A DNA stretch of 64,000 bases, from the NCBI RefSeq assembly GCF_029893085.1, contig NZ_JARXWI010000013.1, forward strand, positions 18,170 through 82,169, read 5' to 3'. The stretch comes from Parabacteroides sp. PFB2-10 (GTDB lineage Bacteria > Bacteroidota > Bacteroidia > Bacteroidales > Tannerellaceae). A program made the position numbers and the translations under genes. The notes beneath the pieces were generated by a model. That model was not told the DNA's origin. It worked only from the letters and a program-made list of their open reading frames with translations, and did no database searches. Every line of letters begins with the position of its first letter. Position 1 is the stretch's first letter. Of this stretch, positions 8,150-16,652 are shown piece by piece.

Positions 8150-8312
8150 AAATTTCTCCTCCTTAGCAAAGGAGGAGTACCCGAACGAAGAGAGGGGGAG
8201 GTGGTTTGATCATTTATATATTTGTCAACAACATAACATATATAGAGTTACACCAAACCACCTCCCCCCTCGTACCTCGGGGTACTCCTCCTTTGCTAAG
8301 GAGGAGAAATTT
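8150..8312. repeat. Long hairpin (MITE-like) inverted repeat
   Basis: Left arm 8150-8208 and right arm 8254-8312 are inverted copies in two blocks: 33 bp of perfect match at the outside (beginning AAATTTCTCCTCCTTAGC) and 15 bp of perfect match inside (GGGGGAGGTGGTTTG). They enclose a 45-bp AT-rich loop. Each outer block contains its own small inverted repeat, CTCCTCC/GGAGGAG. There is no gene, so a non-autonomous mobile or REP-like element is the likeliest identity. Confidence 0.8.
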
Positions 8313-8472
8313 GGATACTATTTTGTTACTAAAAAACCTTCACATTTTCCCAGATTGGAAGATCAATAGCAATCGCAGAATAGTTACAAGAGGTCACTTT
8401 TCTTCCTTTAAGGCAAGAAGAAGAGAAACGTAAAAATCTGAGTTTTAATGGAGGGCAGCCCTTTGTCTTTGC

Positions 8473-10320
8473 TTATCGGAAGTAGGTGATAACAACATAT
8501 CCGTTGGAAGATGGCCGTGTTGTATTGGTTGGAAGGGTGAGGCCGGGGTTGGGCGCTTGAGTAGCGACATAATTCTGGCCACCTTTGCCACCGCCGCCGC
8601 CTCTGGAGTTTGATCCTCCACCAGCTTTTCCTCTTGCTCCGCCATTTCCTCCGTATAGGTATCCACCGCCACCGCCGCCACCGGCTCCGCCCCACGCGGC
8701 AACCCCACTTCCGGTCTCACCATTAGCTCCTGCACTACCATTAGTGTCGCTACTCGCTGTTGTAGCTCCGGCTCCTCCACTATTAGAGGCATTATCCCCA
8801 TTGTCGGCATTACCATCACCTCCCATGCCACCGCTGCTGCCGGTACCTGTTGAATTTCCACTACCACCACCACTGCCTGCTGCACCGCCGGAGCAAATTA
8901 ATGTTCCGCTCAATGCGTTAGATGAAAGCACGAATGTAGCTGCTCCGCCTCCTCCTCCTGCTCCGGCATAGTTATAGCCTGAAAGGCCTACCCAACCTCC
9001 ACTGGCATCACCACCTTTTCCTCCATTCCCATAACTCCAATTATTGGTTCCTCCATTTGCCCCGGTTCCAGATCCTTGATCACCAGAAGCCATACTAGCT
9101 CCGGCTGAACCTACATATATAAACAATGGTGTATCTTTCTCTAATTTATATAACCCGGACGCTTTTATCGCTTTTCCTCCATCTCTTTGAGTGTTCGAAG
9201 ACCTCTCTCCTTTTCCGCCTTTACCTCCATCACCTCCCCAGGCTTCGATATAGTAGTAGCCGGATTTAGAAACCGTAAAACTTGTACCTGCTGCATATTG
9301 TGCCGCGGGAGCCAGACGGATCCGGTGAATCTTGCCTCTTTCGAAGTTTACTCCGGAGGTGGTGTATAATGTTTTGTAAGCATTACTGGAGGAGGCCGTA
9401 GTGAATGTGAATGTTAATGTTTGTCCGGATAGATCTTTCACGGGCATAGGGATATACACTGCGCTTCCATCGCCTGCGGTAAGGCCGCCATCCGATATAT
9501 TGACAGTCACGCTGTTGGAACCTCCTGAAAGTGTATAGGTGCTATCCAGCGGATTGTACTGCATAGTGCCATTGATACGGGTTGCATCGCTTGTGCTGCT
9601 TCCAACCGTCATGGTAATAGAAGTGACGGCATCCGGCATAAGCCGTACATCCATCTCGATGGCTGCATAGGAGAGGATATGCTCGTAGTCGAAATGCAGT
9701 CCGCCCAACTGATAAACAGGGTCTACATCGCCTTCGGGGAAAAATATCTCCGGTTCTTCATTCTTTACAACAGCAACCATGGGTGCATACTTCGCCGGTA
9801 CAAATGTATTGGACGCGATGGTGTAGGAACTCAGCATCGTGAATTGCAGGGTAGAAGGGAAAGAAGCAGAAGCCAGGCCATTGATGTTATGGGGAAAGAA
9901 AGAGTAAAAGTCGAAATGGGTTCCCGCATCCATTAAGTTTTGGTATTGGACTTGAACAAGATCAGTTAGAAAAGTGGTACGCAGGGCAGGCTCCAGATTC
10001 ATTGCTGTCAGCTCCATATTTTTGAAGCCTGAAACAATATTTACTGGCTCATTCACCTTCGTGACAGACATAACCACTTGATCTCCCTTGTCCCACCAAT
10101 ACTCATACGTATCCAGATTCAACGTGGCACGCGTATCGGGCATTTCCCCTTTTGTCTGGCTGCGTCCTCCGGACACGATGAAGGAATAACGGGCAGAAGG
10201 GTTGTTTTCCGGTTTCCCTTTTTCATTATTCTTATAGATACCTTCTTCTTGCGCGCACGACAAGGCACACAAAGCAAGGATAGCCATCCATATTTTCCGT
10301 ATATATAGGTTTGTCTTCAT
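8473..10320 (-). CDS. Fimbrillin-type lipoprotein with C-terminal glycine-rich (ALK/phage-adhesin-like) domain
   Basis: The 615-residue protein is last in the fimbrial operon. It has a lipoprotein signal (Cys22), an arginine-alanine site at R64-A65 like that of other fimbrillins, and a fimbrillin-like region (about 65-340). Residues 345-615 form a glycine-rich domain. It opens with TVSKSGYYYIEAWGG, contains YVGSAG, AGGGGGAATFVL and LICSGGAAGSGGG, and closes with NGYVVITYFR. This order matches the ALK/LTK-type Gly_rich family, which also includes phage tail adhesins built from polyglycine helices. I infer a tip or adhesin subunit. Fragments of this gene occur in the mosaic at 7.3-7.4 kb. Confidence 0.85.
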   Translation of the reverse strand: MKTNLYIRKIWMAILALCALSCAQEEGIYKNNEKGKPENNPSARYSFIVSGGRSQTKGEMPDTRATLNLDTYEYWWDKGDQVVMSVTKVNEPVNIVSGFKNMELTAMNLEPALRTTFLTDLVQVQYQNLMDAGTHFDFYSFFPHNINGLASASFPSTLQFTMLSSYTIASNTFVPAKYAPMVAVVKNEEPEIFFPEGDVDPVYQLGGLHFDYEHILSYAAIEMDVRLMPDAVTSITMTVGSSTSDATRINGTMQYNPLDSTYTLSGGSNSVTVNISDGGLTAGDGSAVYIPMPVKDLSGQTLTFTFTTASSSNAYKTLYTTSGVNFERGKIHRIRLAPAAQYAAGTSFTVSKSGYYYIEAWGGDGGKGGKGERSSNTQRDGGKAIKASGLYKLEKDTPLFIYVGSAGASMASGDQGSGTGANGGTNNWSYGNGGKGGDASGGWVGLSGYNYAGAGGGGGAATFVLSSNALSGTLICSGGAAGSGGGSGNSTGTGSSGGMGGDGNADNGDNASNSGGAGATTASSDTNGSAGANGETGSGVAAWGGAGGGGGGGYLYGGNGGARGKAGGGSNSRGGGGGKGGQNYVATQAPNPGLTLPTNTTRPSSNGYVVITYFR

Positions 10321-10332
10321 TACTCAACAGTA

Positions 10333-11490
10333 TTAAAACTCATATATATCCTCTCCATCTTCCGGTGATTCCAGATCTCCGCTTATTACCACATTCAGAT
10401 ACATCCGGCGAGAATCGTCCTGCACATTGGAAACACCGTCCACATAAACGTTTACTCTGTATATACAGTTACGATCGATATCAAAATTACCATACAATGG
10501 AGTACTATTTTCGTATCCCTTACCAACAAGCACGTAGGTTTGAAGCACCTCGTTATCTTCAGCATTTCCCTGAAAATTGAATTCAAAGGCGAATTTAGGA
10601 GCCTTTGCCTTTCGATCTTTCGCATTCAAATTCGCAACAGTTCCCCTACGGTTCTCGAGACAATAGACTTCAAGGTAATGCCATTCATATCTATTAGGAG
10701 GTTGTTCCTCGATGGGGTGGTTAACAACGCGGCGAATATCAGTTAGGGAAGAGCGGTTGTAACCTGCAGTAACAGGCGTAAGGGATTGGGGATAATCATC
10801 TTTAGCTCCAATTTCATCAATGGTCGTGTGACGTTCGACGATCCAGGAGTAGGCGGGAAGATTGTTTGAATAGCACGAGAGCAATTCCACACTGGAAAGA
10901 TTATTTCCCGAAGCATCCACCAGATTGTATATATTAACTTCCATTTTGGAATACAGGCTGCGCAGTTTGAGTGTAACAGTCGTTGTCTGGATTGGATTGT
11001 TTAATGTAACTACTGCAAACGGACTGGTTTTGGAACCACTGATCATCGGCATTTTAGTAGGTGCTTTACCTGGTTCTGCCGAAGAGATAAAGTATTTATT
11101 GTTAAGGTGAGCTATATTGGTTACATCATCGAAATAGGTCTCCGCCGTATAGTCGTCGGGGCAGTTGGCATCGACGAGGTTAGCGATAACAAATACCCGG
11201 TAGGTACCGCCCCTTTTTAAATATACTCTCTCGCCGTCGGTATACTTGATAGTCCGGCGATGAAGCACCTTATCCTCGGTTCCGTCAAACACGATAATGG
11301 TAGCGTTTTCAATCGCGGTTAACGAGGGATCGATACCGGCACGTGACACCTGTACCGATCCGTTTAACCCCACCAGTTCGATAGCAACCAGCTCCTCTTC
11401 TTCGATCGGCAGCTCCGTCTTACTGCATCCTGCGAAGAGGACCAACAGCAACAAAGCATATATTATATATCGTATCGTTTTCATCTTCAT
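10333..11490 (-). CDS. FimA-type fimbrial subunit lipoprotein
   Basis: The 385-residue protein has a lipoprotein signal peptide (Cys22) and an R50-A51 site. The following region (VIVFDG-like ATIIVFDGTEDKVLHRRTI, then RVFVIANL) is characteristic of the N-terminal domain of P. gingivalis-type major fimbrial subunits. The C-terminal half ends in RVNVYVDGVSN and NVVISGDLESPEDGEDIYEF, with the V-V-I-S-G strand typical of fimbrillin C termini. It starts 12 nt after the preceding gene's stop, within the operon. It could be a structural or accessory tip-proximal pilin; position near the glycine-rich protein favours the latter, by inference. Confidence 0.78.
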   Translation of the reverse strand: MKMKTIRYIIYALLLLVLFAGCSKTELPIEEEELVAIELVGLNGSVQVSRAGIDPSLTAIENATIIVFDGTEDKVLHRRTIKYTDGERVYLKRGGTYRVFVIANLVDANCPDDYTAETYFDDVTNIAHLNNKYFISSAEPGKAPTKMPMISGSKTSPFAVVTLNNPIQTTTVTLKLRSLYSKMEVNIYNLVDASGNNLSSVELLSCYSNNLPAYSWIVERHTTIDEIGAKDDYPQSLTPVTAGYNRSSLTDIRRVVNHPIEEQPPNRYEWHYLEVYCLENRRGTVANLNAKDRKAKAPKFAFEFNFQGNAEDNEVLQTYVLVGKGYENSTPLYGNFDIDRNCIYRVNVYVDGVSNVQDDSRRMYLNVVISGDLESPEDGEDIYEF

Positions 11491-11502
11491 ATCTCAAATC
11501 TG

Positions 11503-12741
11503 TTAATCGTATCGCTGATCGAACCACCATTCCTCCGCCTCGGCCGCTTCGAGTCGGATCTCCGCCGTTTCTAATAATTTGAAGGCCAGGTTATATATTT
11601 TCCCTGCTAACGGCATGACGCCAGTCTTCTCCGGATCGAAGTCATAAGTAACATACACCGGATTATTCTTACCTCGGATGGAAGTAAATATACTGAACGT
11701 ATAGGTTTGCGCAGGCATAGCAAGCATATAGCCGAATTCCACCGCTGCGGCCGTAGCGTAGGTAGTAGGTAGTGACAAAGAGCCTGTCACCGGATTACCG
11801 TTCGTGTCTTTGGGACGAACTGCCGGGTATTCGGTGGTTAATCCCCGCTCCGCGTCGAAAAGCTCATCATCATATTTACCTGCGTCAGCCTGTTTACCTA
11901 TATTCAATCCTATTCTCTTTGGCTGATTAATAAGTTTCACGGAGTCGATGGTGCCATAAAGACTTTTCGCCAGTGCGCTCTCGGCAAAGAAATGACACCG
12001 CAAGGCGGTGAGCTTGTGCGAAAAGGTCAGTGCCTCAGTGAAGGGATGCTCAATATTTCCTCCTCCCATAGTCGAAGCCATGATGTCCTGACTTCCGTCT
12101 ACCTCGAAGACTACCGCCGCCCCTAAAACATCATCCCAGATGATGGTTCCATTCTCATCCTCTTCAACGTTTTCAATATCATAGATAGCATGATAGGGAT
12201 AGAATGCCACCATGTAATAGTAGATCCCCATCTCGTCGTAAAAAACCTGTTGAATGGCATCTCCCTTACGGTTGGTATATTCGATATTTCCCGTCCAAAC
12301 GGTAGGGCCGGTGGCACCGGCATGAGGATCGGGGGTTATAGGGTCATCGGATGCTTCTTCGGTATAATTTCCAGGTTTGTCGTTTGGGGATTGCCCCCCG
12401 AAGAACCCGTAGTCAAGGTAAGTAGTCGGGTCATTCCATTCCGCGACGGTAGGGGGAGTATTATTTTCGTAAGAACCAAACTCTATCGTCACGATCCCTA
12501 TTTTCAACTGATAGGGCGGGAGCCCGTCGCTGTTTGGAATGGGATGAATCATACCACCGGGATCGTTATACTCGTCATCGGCGCGCGTGGGGATACCCGG
12601 AGCCGGCAAAGAACCGCTCAACTCAACACGTGCCTTTTCGGGTCTCTTTGTCGGAATGGGTGTATCTTCCTCATCGTTGCATCCAAAGAGCAGCGTCAGG
12701 CAGCATAAGGCGATTATATAGAGCGTTTGTCTCATATCCAA
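11503..12741 (-). CDS. Fimbrillin-family lipoprotein
   Basis: The 412-residue lipoprotein (signal to Cys21) has a conserved R53-A54 site (PTRADD) and a fimbrillin-like body. Typical elements are YYYMVAFYPYHA, QDIMASTMGGG and the FSHKLTALRCHF segment, which corresponds to the strand-rich centre of fimbrillin domains. The C terminus is acidic and carries a tryptophan pair (EEWWFDQRYD). It lies 12 nt and 3 nt from its neighbours, so it is cotranscribed. Probably a minor or accessory pilin; its exact place in the fibre cannot be told from sequence. Confidence 0.78.
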   Translation of the reverse strand: MDMRQTLYIIALCCLTLLFGCNDEEDTPIPTKRPEKARVELSGSLPAPGIPTRADDEYNDPGGMIHPIPNSDGLPPYQLKIGIVTIEFGSYENNTPPTVAEWNDPTTYLDYGFFGGQSPNDKPGNYTEEASDDPITPDPHAGATGPTVWTGNIEYTNRKGDAIQQVFYDEMGIYYYMVAFYPYHAIYDIENVEEDENGTIIWDDVLGAAVVFEVDGSQDIMASTMGGGNIEHPFTEALTFSHKLTALRCHFFAESALAKSLYGTIDSVKLINQPKRIGLNIGKQADAGKYDDELFDAERGLTTEYPAVRPKDTNGNPVTGSLSLPTTYATAAAVEFGYMLAMPAQTYTFSIFTSIRGKNNPVYVTYDFDPEKTGVMPLAGKIYNLAFKLLETAEIRLEAAEAEEWWFDQRYD

Positions 12742-12744
12742 TTA

Positions 12745-13896
12745 TTAAAATCCCTCAATCTCCCGTAGTGTCTCATCTTCCAGCCATTCATCTATGGGGT
12801 TACTACTCTGAAATTCAATCCACGCCCCCGAGATGGATAACTTCACAATGAATGTCATCACATAGCCCGGCTTATTCAGCTTCACGTCAGGGAAAGGCAT
12901 CGTTATATAATGTTCCGTATTCGATGGGGAATCCGAGGCATCGTGATGGATGAACGCGACGTTTACCGCCGTAAAATTCTTACTAAGCTCGATATTCTGC
13001 GGAATGATCATCAGGCAATTTGCATAATCTCTTCCACCCATAGGCTCTAATGCACCGGCATCTACCATCAACGGATCTTCCCATAGGTAGTCGAACGCGT
13101 AGTCTGCGGGTTCGTATCCTTCATCATCATTCAATTCGGGTATATTGGTCCAGGTGGCGGTAGCCATATCAAACCGGCCGGTATTGATAATGCGTCCCGC
13201 TGTCATATTAAATTCGGTGACTTCGTAGCGTTCGACCTCGTTCGGTAAAGGATCATCATTCTCTACCAAAGGGGCAATCATAAAGCGAAGCCAGAGCAGC
13301 GCGTGCTTCATGTTGTACTTCACGCTGCCATTGTTTTTTTCGTAGTTGATGTTTTGCACATCCGCATTATATTCCGAATAGAGCAGGTCGATCTGCTCGC
13401 TCATATTTTCCGGTACGCTGTAAATTAAATAGGGGTAGCTTATAGTATCCTCTTCTTCCAATTCTTTTATTTTCTCAGGAACAACAGCGAACGATCCTTT
13501 CGGAAAGTTCTCTTGATGGGGTGAATAAGCGAAGAAGGTATTCTTTATCGCTGGGTTGGCGGGCCAATAGGCTATGGGGGTGTAACTCCAGGATGATAAC
13601 TCACCGGTCTCTTCATTCACAACCATTCGTTCGGCAAGCGCGTTATCGAATAGGTTGGGCGCTGTCTTACCATTAAAATCGTCCGTTCCCGTTGAGTAAC
13701 CGATAATGCCAAGCGAGAGTATCTGGTCGGCCGTAGTCGTAACCTCCGCTTTGGTCAGGTCGGCATCTACATATAAACCGATCTTACGCGAGTTGTCCGG
13801 TGGTGTAGGCTCCTCTGCTTGTTCTTTGTCGCAACCCCATAACAGAGTTGCAAACAGGAATAATCCGATATATATATTACGGTTCATCATCATCAT
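12745..13896 (-). CDS. Fimbrillin-family lipoprotein
   Basis: The 383-residue product has a lipoprotein signal (Cys22) and a K49-A50 site (DADLTKAEV). Central motifs (SYTPIAYWPANPA, FFAYSPHQENF, NMKHALLWLRFMIAP) match the fimbrillin pattern in which a W-P-containing strand is followed by an H-x-L strand. Its ATG overlaps the upstream gene by 4 nt. A 127-bp part of this gene (13406-13532) is duplicated, with changes, in the mosaic at 7.4-7.5 kb. Four consecutive methionines at the N terminus make the exact start uncertain by up to three codons. Confidence 0.78.
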   Translation of the reverse strand: MMMMNRNIYIGLFLFATLLWGCDKEQAEEPTPPDNSRKIGLYVDADLTKAEVTTTADQILSLGIIGYSTGTDDFNGKTAPNLFDNALAERMVVNEETGELSSWSYTPIAYWPANPAIKNTFFAYSPHQENFPKGSFAVVPEKIKELEEEDTISYPYLIYSVPENMSEQIDLLYSEYNADVQNINYEKNNGSVKYNMKHALLWLRFMIAPLVENDDPLPNEVERYEVTEFNMTAGRIINTGRFDMATATWTNIPELNDDEGYEPADYAFDYLWEDPLMVDAGALEPMGGRDYANCLMIIPQNIELSKNFTAVNVAFIHHDASDSPSNTEHYITMPFPDVKLNKPGYVMTFIVKLSISGAWIEFQSSNPIDEWLEDETLREIEGF

Positions 13897-15500
13897 TTTT
13901 TTCTTATGATAAGCGTTCCTGGGTTGGTAAGCACATCCGATGGGTTGATGTTGGTCGTTCCTCCTTCAAGAGTCGGAAAGCCATCGACAGCGGGGAGTGT
14001 GGCAGACGTGGTGCCGTCTACATCATCTATCTCATAGCCTCCTTCACTTGCCCATTTCTCCCAGTCGATTCCCGGATGATCGCCTGTCTTGATCGTCTGT
14101 TTGGCTGACACAAGATCCCAATTCTCTTGATAATTCTTCAGGACAACAGTAGATTGCCTGGTTGGGTCATCATGATCATTGGGGTCGGTGGGGTCGCCGT
14201 GGTACGTATCCCATTTGCGAATCAGTTTCTTCATGTCGAACATAACATGCTGCCCCGTCTTGAAACTGGATAACAGACCCGCAGTGGTCAGCACTGCCAC
14301 ATCAAACTCCATATCGTGGGTTACATCGTTCACACCATACAAGCCAAAATACTTGTATGTATGCGAAAAACTATTTGCGTTGATCTTATTGAGTACATCC
14401 AGGGCGAATAGCATGTTTTCCGCATCTTTTTTTCTGTACATGGTAAGCATAATCGTTTGCAACACAAGGCTGGTAGCCCACTCGCCGATTGTTATATCAT
14501 CGGAATCAGCCACCTCGACGCTGATTTCGTTTCCCCGGAAGTTCAAGGTGACATTAAATGAACGGCCTTGCGTAGATCCTTCAAAGGGAGTACTCTCCGT
14601 TTTCAGATCCAGTCCAATTGTTTTGTCGCTTCCATTGGAGGTCTTAATGCGCAACGTATATTCATTGCCGTCACCTGCCGTAACCGGCGCAGCAAGGATA
14701 TAAGCTTGTGGTGCCAGATCATCACTCTTCAGGGCGATAGGGATCCCGGTAGAATAGTTTGAAACCGGTGTATCGTCTGCTACCAGATGTGCGCTTAGCG
14801 TGCTGATACTATTGTCTACCGAATAGGCGGAGTTCACGGGAACCGCTGCTCCCATATTCGCAGCACCCAATGATACGGTTACTTTGTTTTTGGTATTCGT
14901 CAATTGTAAATCCGTAATATCTCCCCAAGCCGCCGGTATACCAGCGTTTTCAGTTACCAGTGTGATATGCAGCTTTGTCAACAGGTGGTTGAATGTAAAT
15001 TCCGGCTTCTCCGCCGCCTGCGAGATGTCCGAAGAGGTTTGCAGGGCAAACATCACATCCTCTTTACCGGTAAAGGTAAAAGAGGCGGTGGTAGTCGGAG
15101 AAGCGCTCCAGCCGGTAGCTGGATAGAGGCCGCAGAAATAAAGCGAAGAGCCATCGAGTTCATAAAAACTCTTTCCCGAAAATCCTTCCGTATCATACGG
15201 TGTTCTTCCTGCCCCTGTGAAGGTCATCGTGCCGTCGGCATGAAGCTTGCCGGTTGACGCCGTATAATCACCGGAGGTTTTCGAGGCAAGTACCCGCGCC
15301 TTTAACGGACTATCCACGCTCGGGCTCGTCTCGTTATAGGGCGCTTTGGTCTCGACGGAAGGTTGACGCAGGGAGGTAGCACTGGCGACAATCTCCGCCC
15401 CCGTATTGCCTCCGATGAAGTCAGGGTCATTGTCTGAACAACCAGACAAGAGCCCTAATCCCATCAAACAAAGAAATAGTATGTGTCTACCCTTTTTCAC
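13893..15500 (-). CDS. Fimbrillin-family lipoprotein with a 190-residue C-terminal extension
   Basis: Residues 1-346 are a standard fimbrillin: lipoprotein signal (Cys21), VETKAPY processing-like site at K52-A53, FTFTGKEDVMF, FNHLLTKLHI, then a final strand ending EWATSLV. The two upstream paralogues stop shortly after the equivalent tryptophan. Here another 190 residues follow (347-535), including a helical KKDAENMLFALDVLNKI stretch and a polar C terminus, with no family I recognise. The extension may be an adhesive or assembly domain. The 3' end of the gene is one of the sources of the 7.3-kb mosaic. It starts 16 nt after the previous stop. Confidence 0.82.
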   Translation of the reverse strand: MKKGRHILFLCLMGLGLLSGCSDNDPDFIGGNTGAEIVASATSLRQPSVETKAPYNETSPSVDSPLKARVLASKTSGDYTASTGKLHADGTMTFTGAGRTPYDTEGFSGKSFYELDGSSLYFCGLYPATGWSASPTTTASFTFTGKEDVMFALQTSSDISQAAEKPEFTFNHLLTKLHITLVTENAGIPAAWGDITDLQLTNTKNKVTVSLGAANMGAAVPVNSAYSVDNSISTLSAHLVADDTPVSNYSTGIPIALKSDDLAPQAYILAAPVTAGDGNEYTLRIKTSNGSDKTIGLDLKTESTPFEGSTQGRSFNVTLNFRGNEISVEVADSDDITIGEWATSLVLQTIMLTMYRKKDAENMLFALDVLNKINANSFSHTYKYFGLYGVNDVTHDMEFDVAVLTTAGLLSSFKTGQHVMFDMKKLIRKWDTYHGDPTDPNDHDDPTRQSTVVLKNYQENWDLVSAKQTIKTGDHPGIDWEKWASEGGYEIDDVDGTTSATLPAVDGFPTLEGGTTNINPSDVLTNPGTLIIRKK

Positions 15501-15516
15501 GCTATAAGTTTACTAC

Positions 15517-16617
15517 TTATTCTACATCTACCGCAGCGCCGCCCGATGCAACCCATTCCGCTACAGTAGCCGTAGCCGTAATGCCTGTTGCTTGGAATGT
15601 TAATGCGATCTCAAAAGATTTACCTTGGGTAGATCCCGTAAATTCAGTAGATGGCGCATCCTTTTGCCTTAAATTTATCTTTACTTCACGACCTCCCGTA
15701 TAAGTAGAAGAATAGATTTTTAATGTAAAATCAGCTGTTCCGGTTGCTGTGATGGGTGCCACCATAGCGTAAGCGTTAGGAGAGTCAGGGAAATTAGTGC
15801 CCAATGTTATAACTTTATCTCCATCTCCACCAGTTTCTACTTCTGAAACCGCAACATCTGTTCCCGTATGATAGAAGGGGATAACGACCGTTGTTGATCC
15901 ACTTTTGGAAGGAACCACGGCTGGTATAGGGGTGCCTTCTGCCGGCTTTGTTGCCATCGTTACTGTTACCGTATTAAGCGGTTCTACCGCTGCTCCTCCA
16001 GCTTTTATTAAATCTATCCCTGTGATATTCCCCCAAGCAGCTTTCCCATCAGTATCCGCTTTCACAGACACATTCAACAGGGTCAATAGGTGATTGAATT
16101 CCAGATTAGGAACAGTTCCACCAAGAGCAGCATCTTTTGTATTGGATACCTGCCAGGCATACATTACATCTTCTTTACCGGTAAAGGTAAAAGAGGCTTT
16201 TTTAACAGCATCACCGCTAGCATCCGAAGCAGGAAGCGTCCATGTATCATACGGATGGAATCCGCTGAAATAGATAGCTGAATTACTCCCTGGATAATAG
16301 GTGGTAGTGGAAGGAGTAGTTTCATAACCTACCGCAGTAGGCGTTCCTTCAGAGCTTATGAAAATCATTTTTCCGTTTGAATAAAGAGACTTATACTCAA
16401 GCGATGTTGCTGAAGAAACAACCCGTGCTGTCAAATTCGCAGTTGTTCCCGGCGTTGTATCCATATACGGTGCCTTTGTCTCTACGCCAATCGCCAGGCT
16501 TTTGGCGCTTAGGGTGATCGCTACCGGATCGGTCTCTTCGGGTATCAGTTCATTATCTCCCGAGTTACAGGCACTCAACAGACAAATGGATAATGCGAAT
16601 ACTAAATACTTTTTCAT
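15517..16617 (-). CDS. Fimbrillin-family lipoprotein (major-pilin-like)
   Basis: The 366-residue protein has a short lipoprotein signal (Cys17), the shared VETKAPY motif with K48-A49, FTFTGKEDVMYAWQVS, FNHLLTLLNVSV and a C-terminal EWVASGG strand. It is clearly paralogous to the genes on both sides. In type V pili the lipidated precursor reaches the outer membrane, is cut after a basic residue and polymerises by strand exchange; the K-A site and the C-terminal strand fit that scheme. One of the likelier main shaft subunits, by inference. Confidence 0.85.
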   Translation of the reverse strand: MKKYLVFALSICLLSACNSGDNELIPEETDPVAITLSAKSLAIGVETKAPYMDTTPGTTANLTARVVSSATSLEYKSLYSNGKMIFISSEGTPTAVGYETTPSTTTYYPGSNSAIYFSGFHPYDTWTLPASDASGDAVKKASFTFTGKEDVMYAWQVSNTKDAALGGTVPNLEFNHLLTLLNVSVKADTDGKAAWGNITGIDLIKAGGAAVEPLNTVTVTMATKPAEGTPIPAVVPSKSGSTTVVIPFYHTGTDVAVSEVETGGDGDKVITLGTNFPDSPNAYAMVAPITATGTADFTLKIYSSTYTGGREVKINLRQKDAPSTEFTGSTQGKSFEIALTFQATGITATATVAEWVASGGAAVDVE

Positions 16618-16652
16618 TTTTGTATGTATTTAAATTGTTCTTTATTTATTTT

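Larger units (their letters stand above)
7212..8472. other. Gene-poor, repeat-rich interval
   Basis: This 1.26-kb stretch between the BamA-like gene and the end of the fimbrial operon contains no credible intact gene. It holds a short perfect hairpin (TTTCTCTTC/GAAGAGAAA, 7293-7319), a mosaic of fimbrial gene fragments (7319-7570), about 230 bp with no recognised content (7571-7800), a truncated copy of a dispersed palindromic repeat, a 56-bp direct repeat and a large hairpin element. It appears to be a sink for recombination and small mobile repeats. Confidence 0.8.

Noticed and set aside
8149..8313. Possible CRISPR-like repeat structure
   Set aside because: There are only two inverted arms, no regular direct repeats or spacers, and no cas genes.
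8585..8971. Long proline-rich open frame on the plus strand
   Set aside because: It is the antisense shadow of the glycine-rich domain (Gly codons GGN read as Pro CCN). No promoter or signal supports it.
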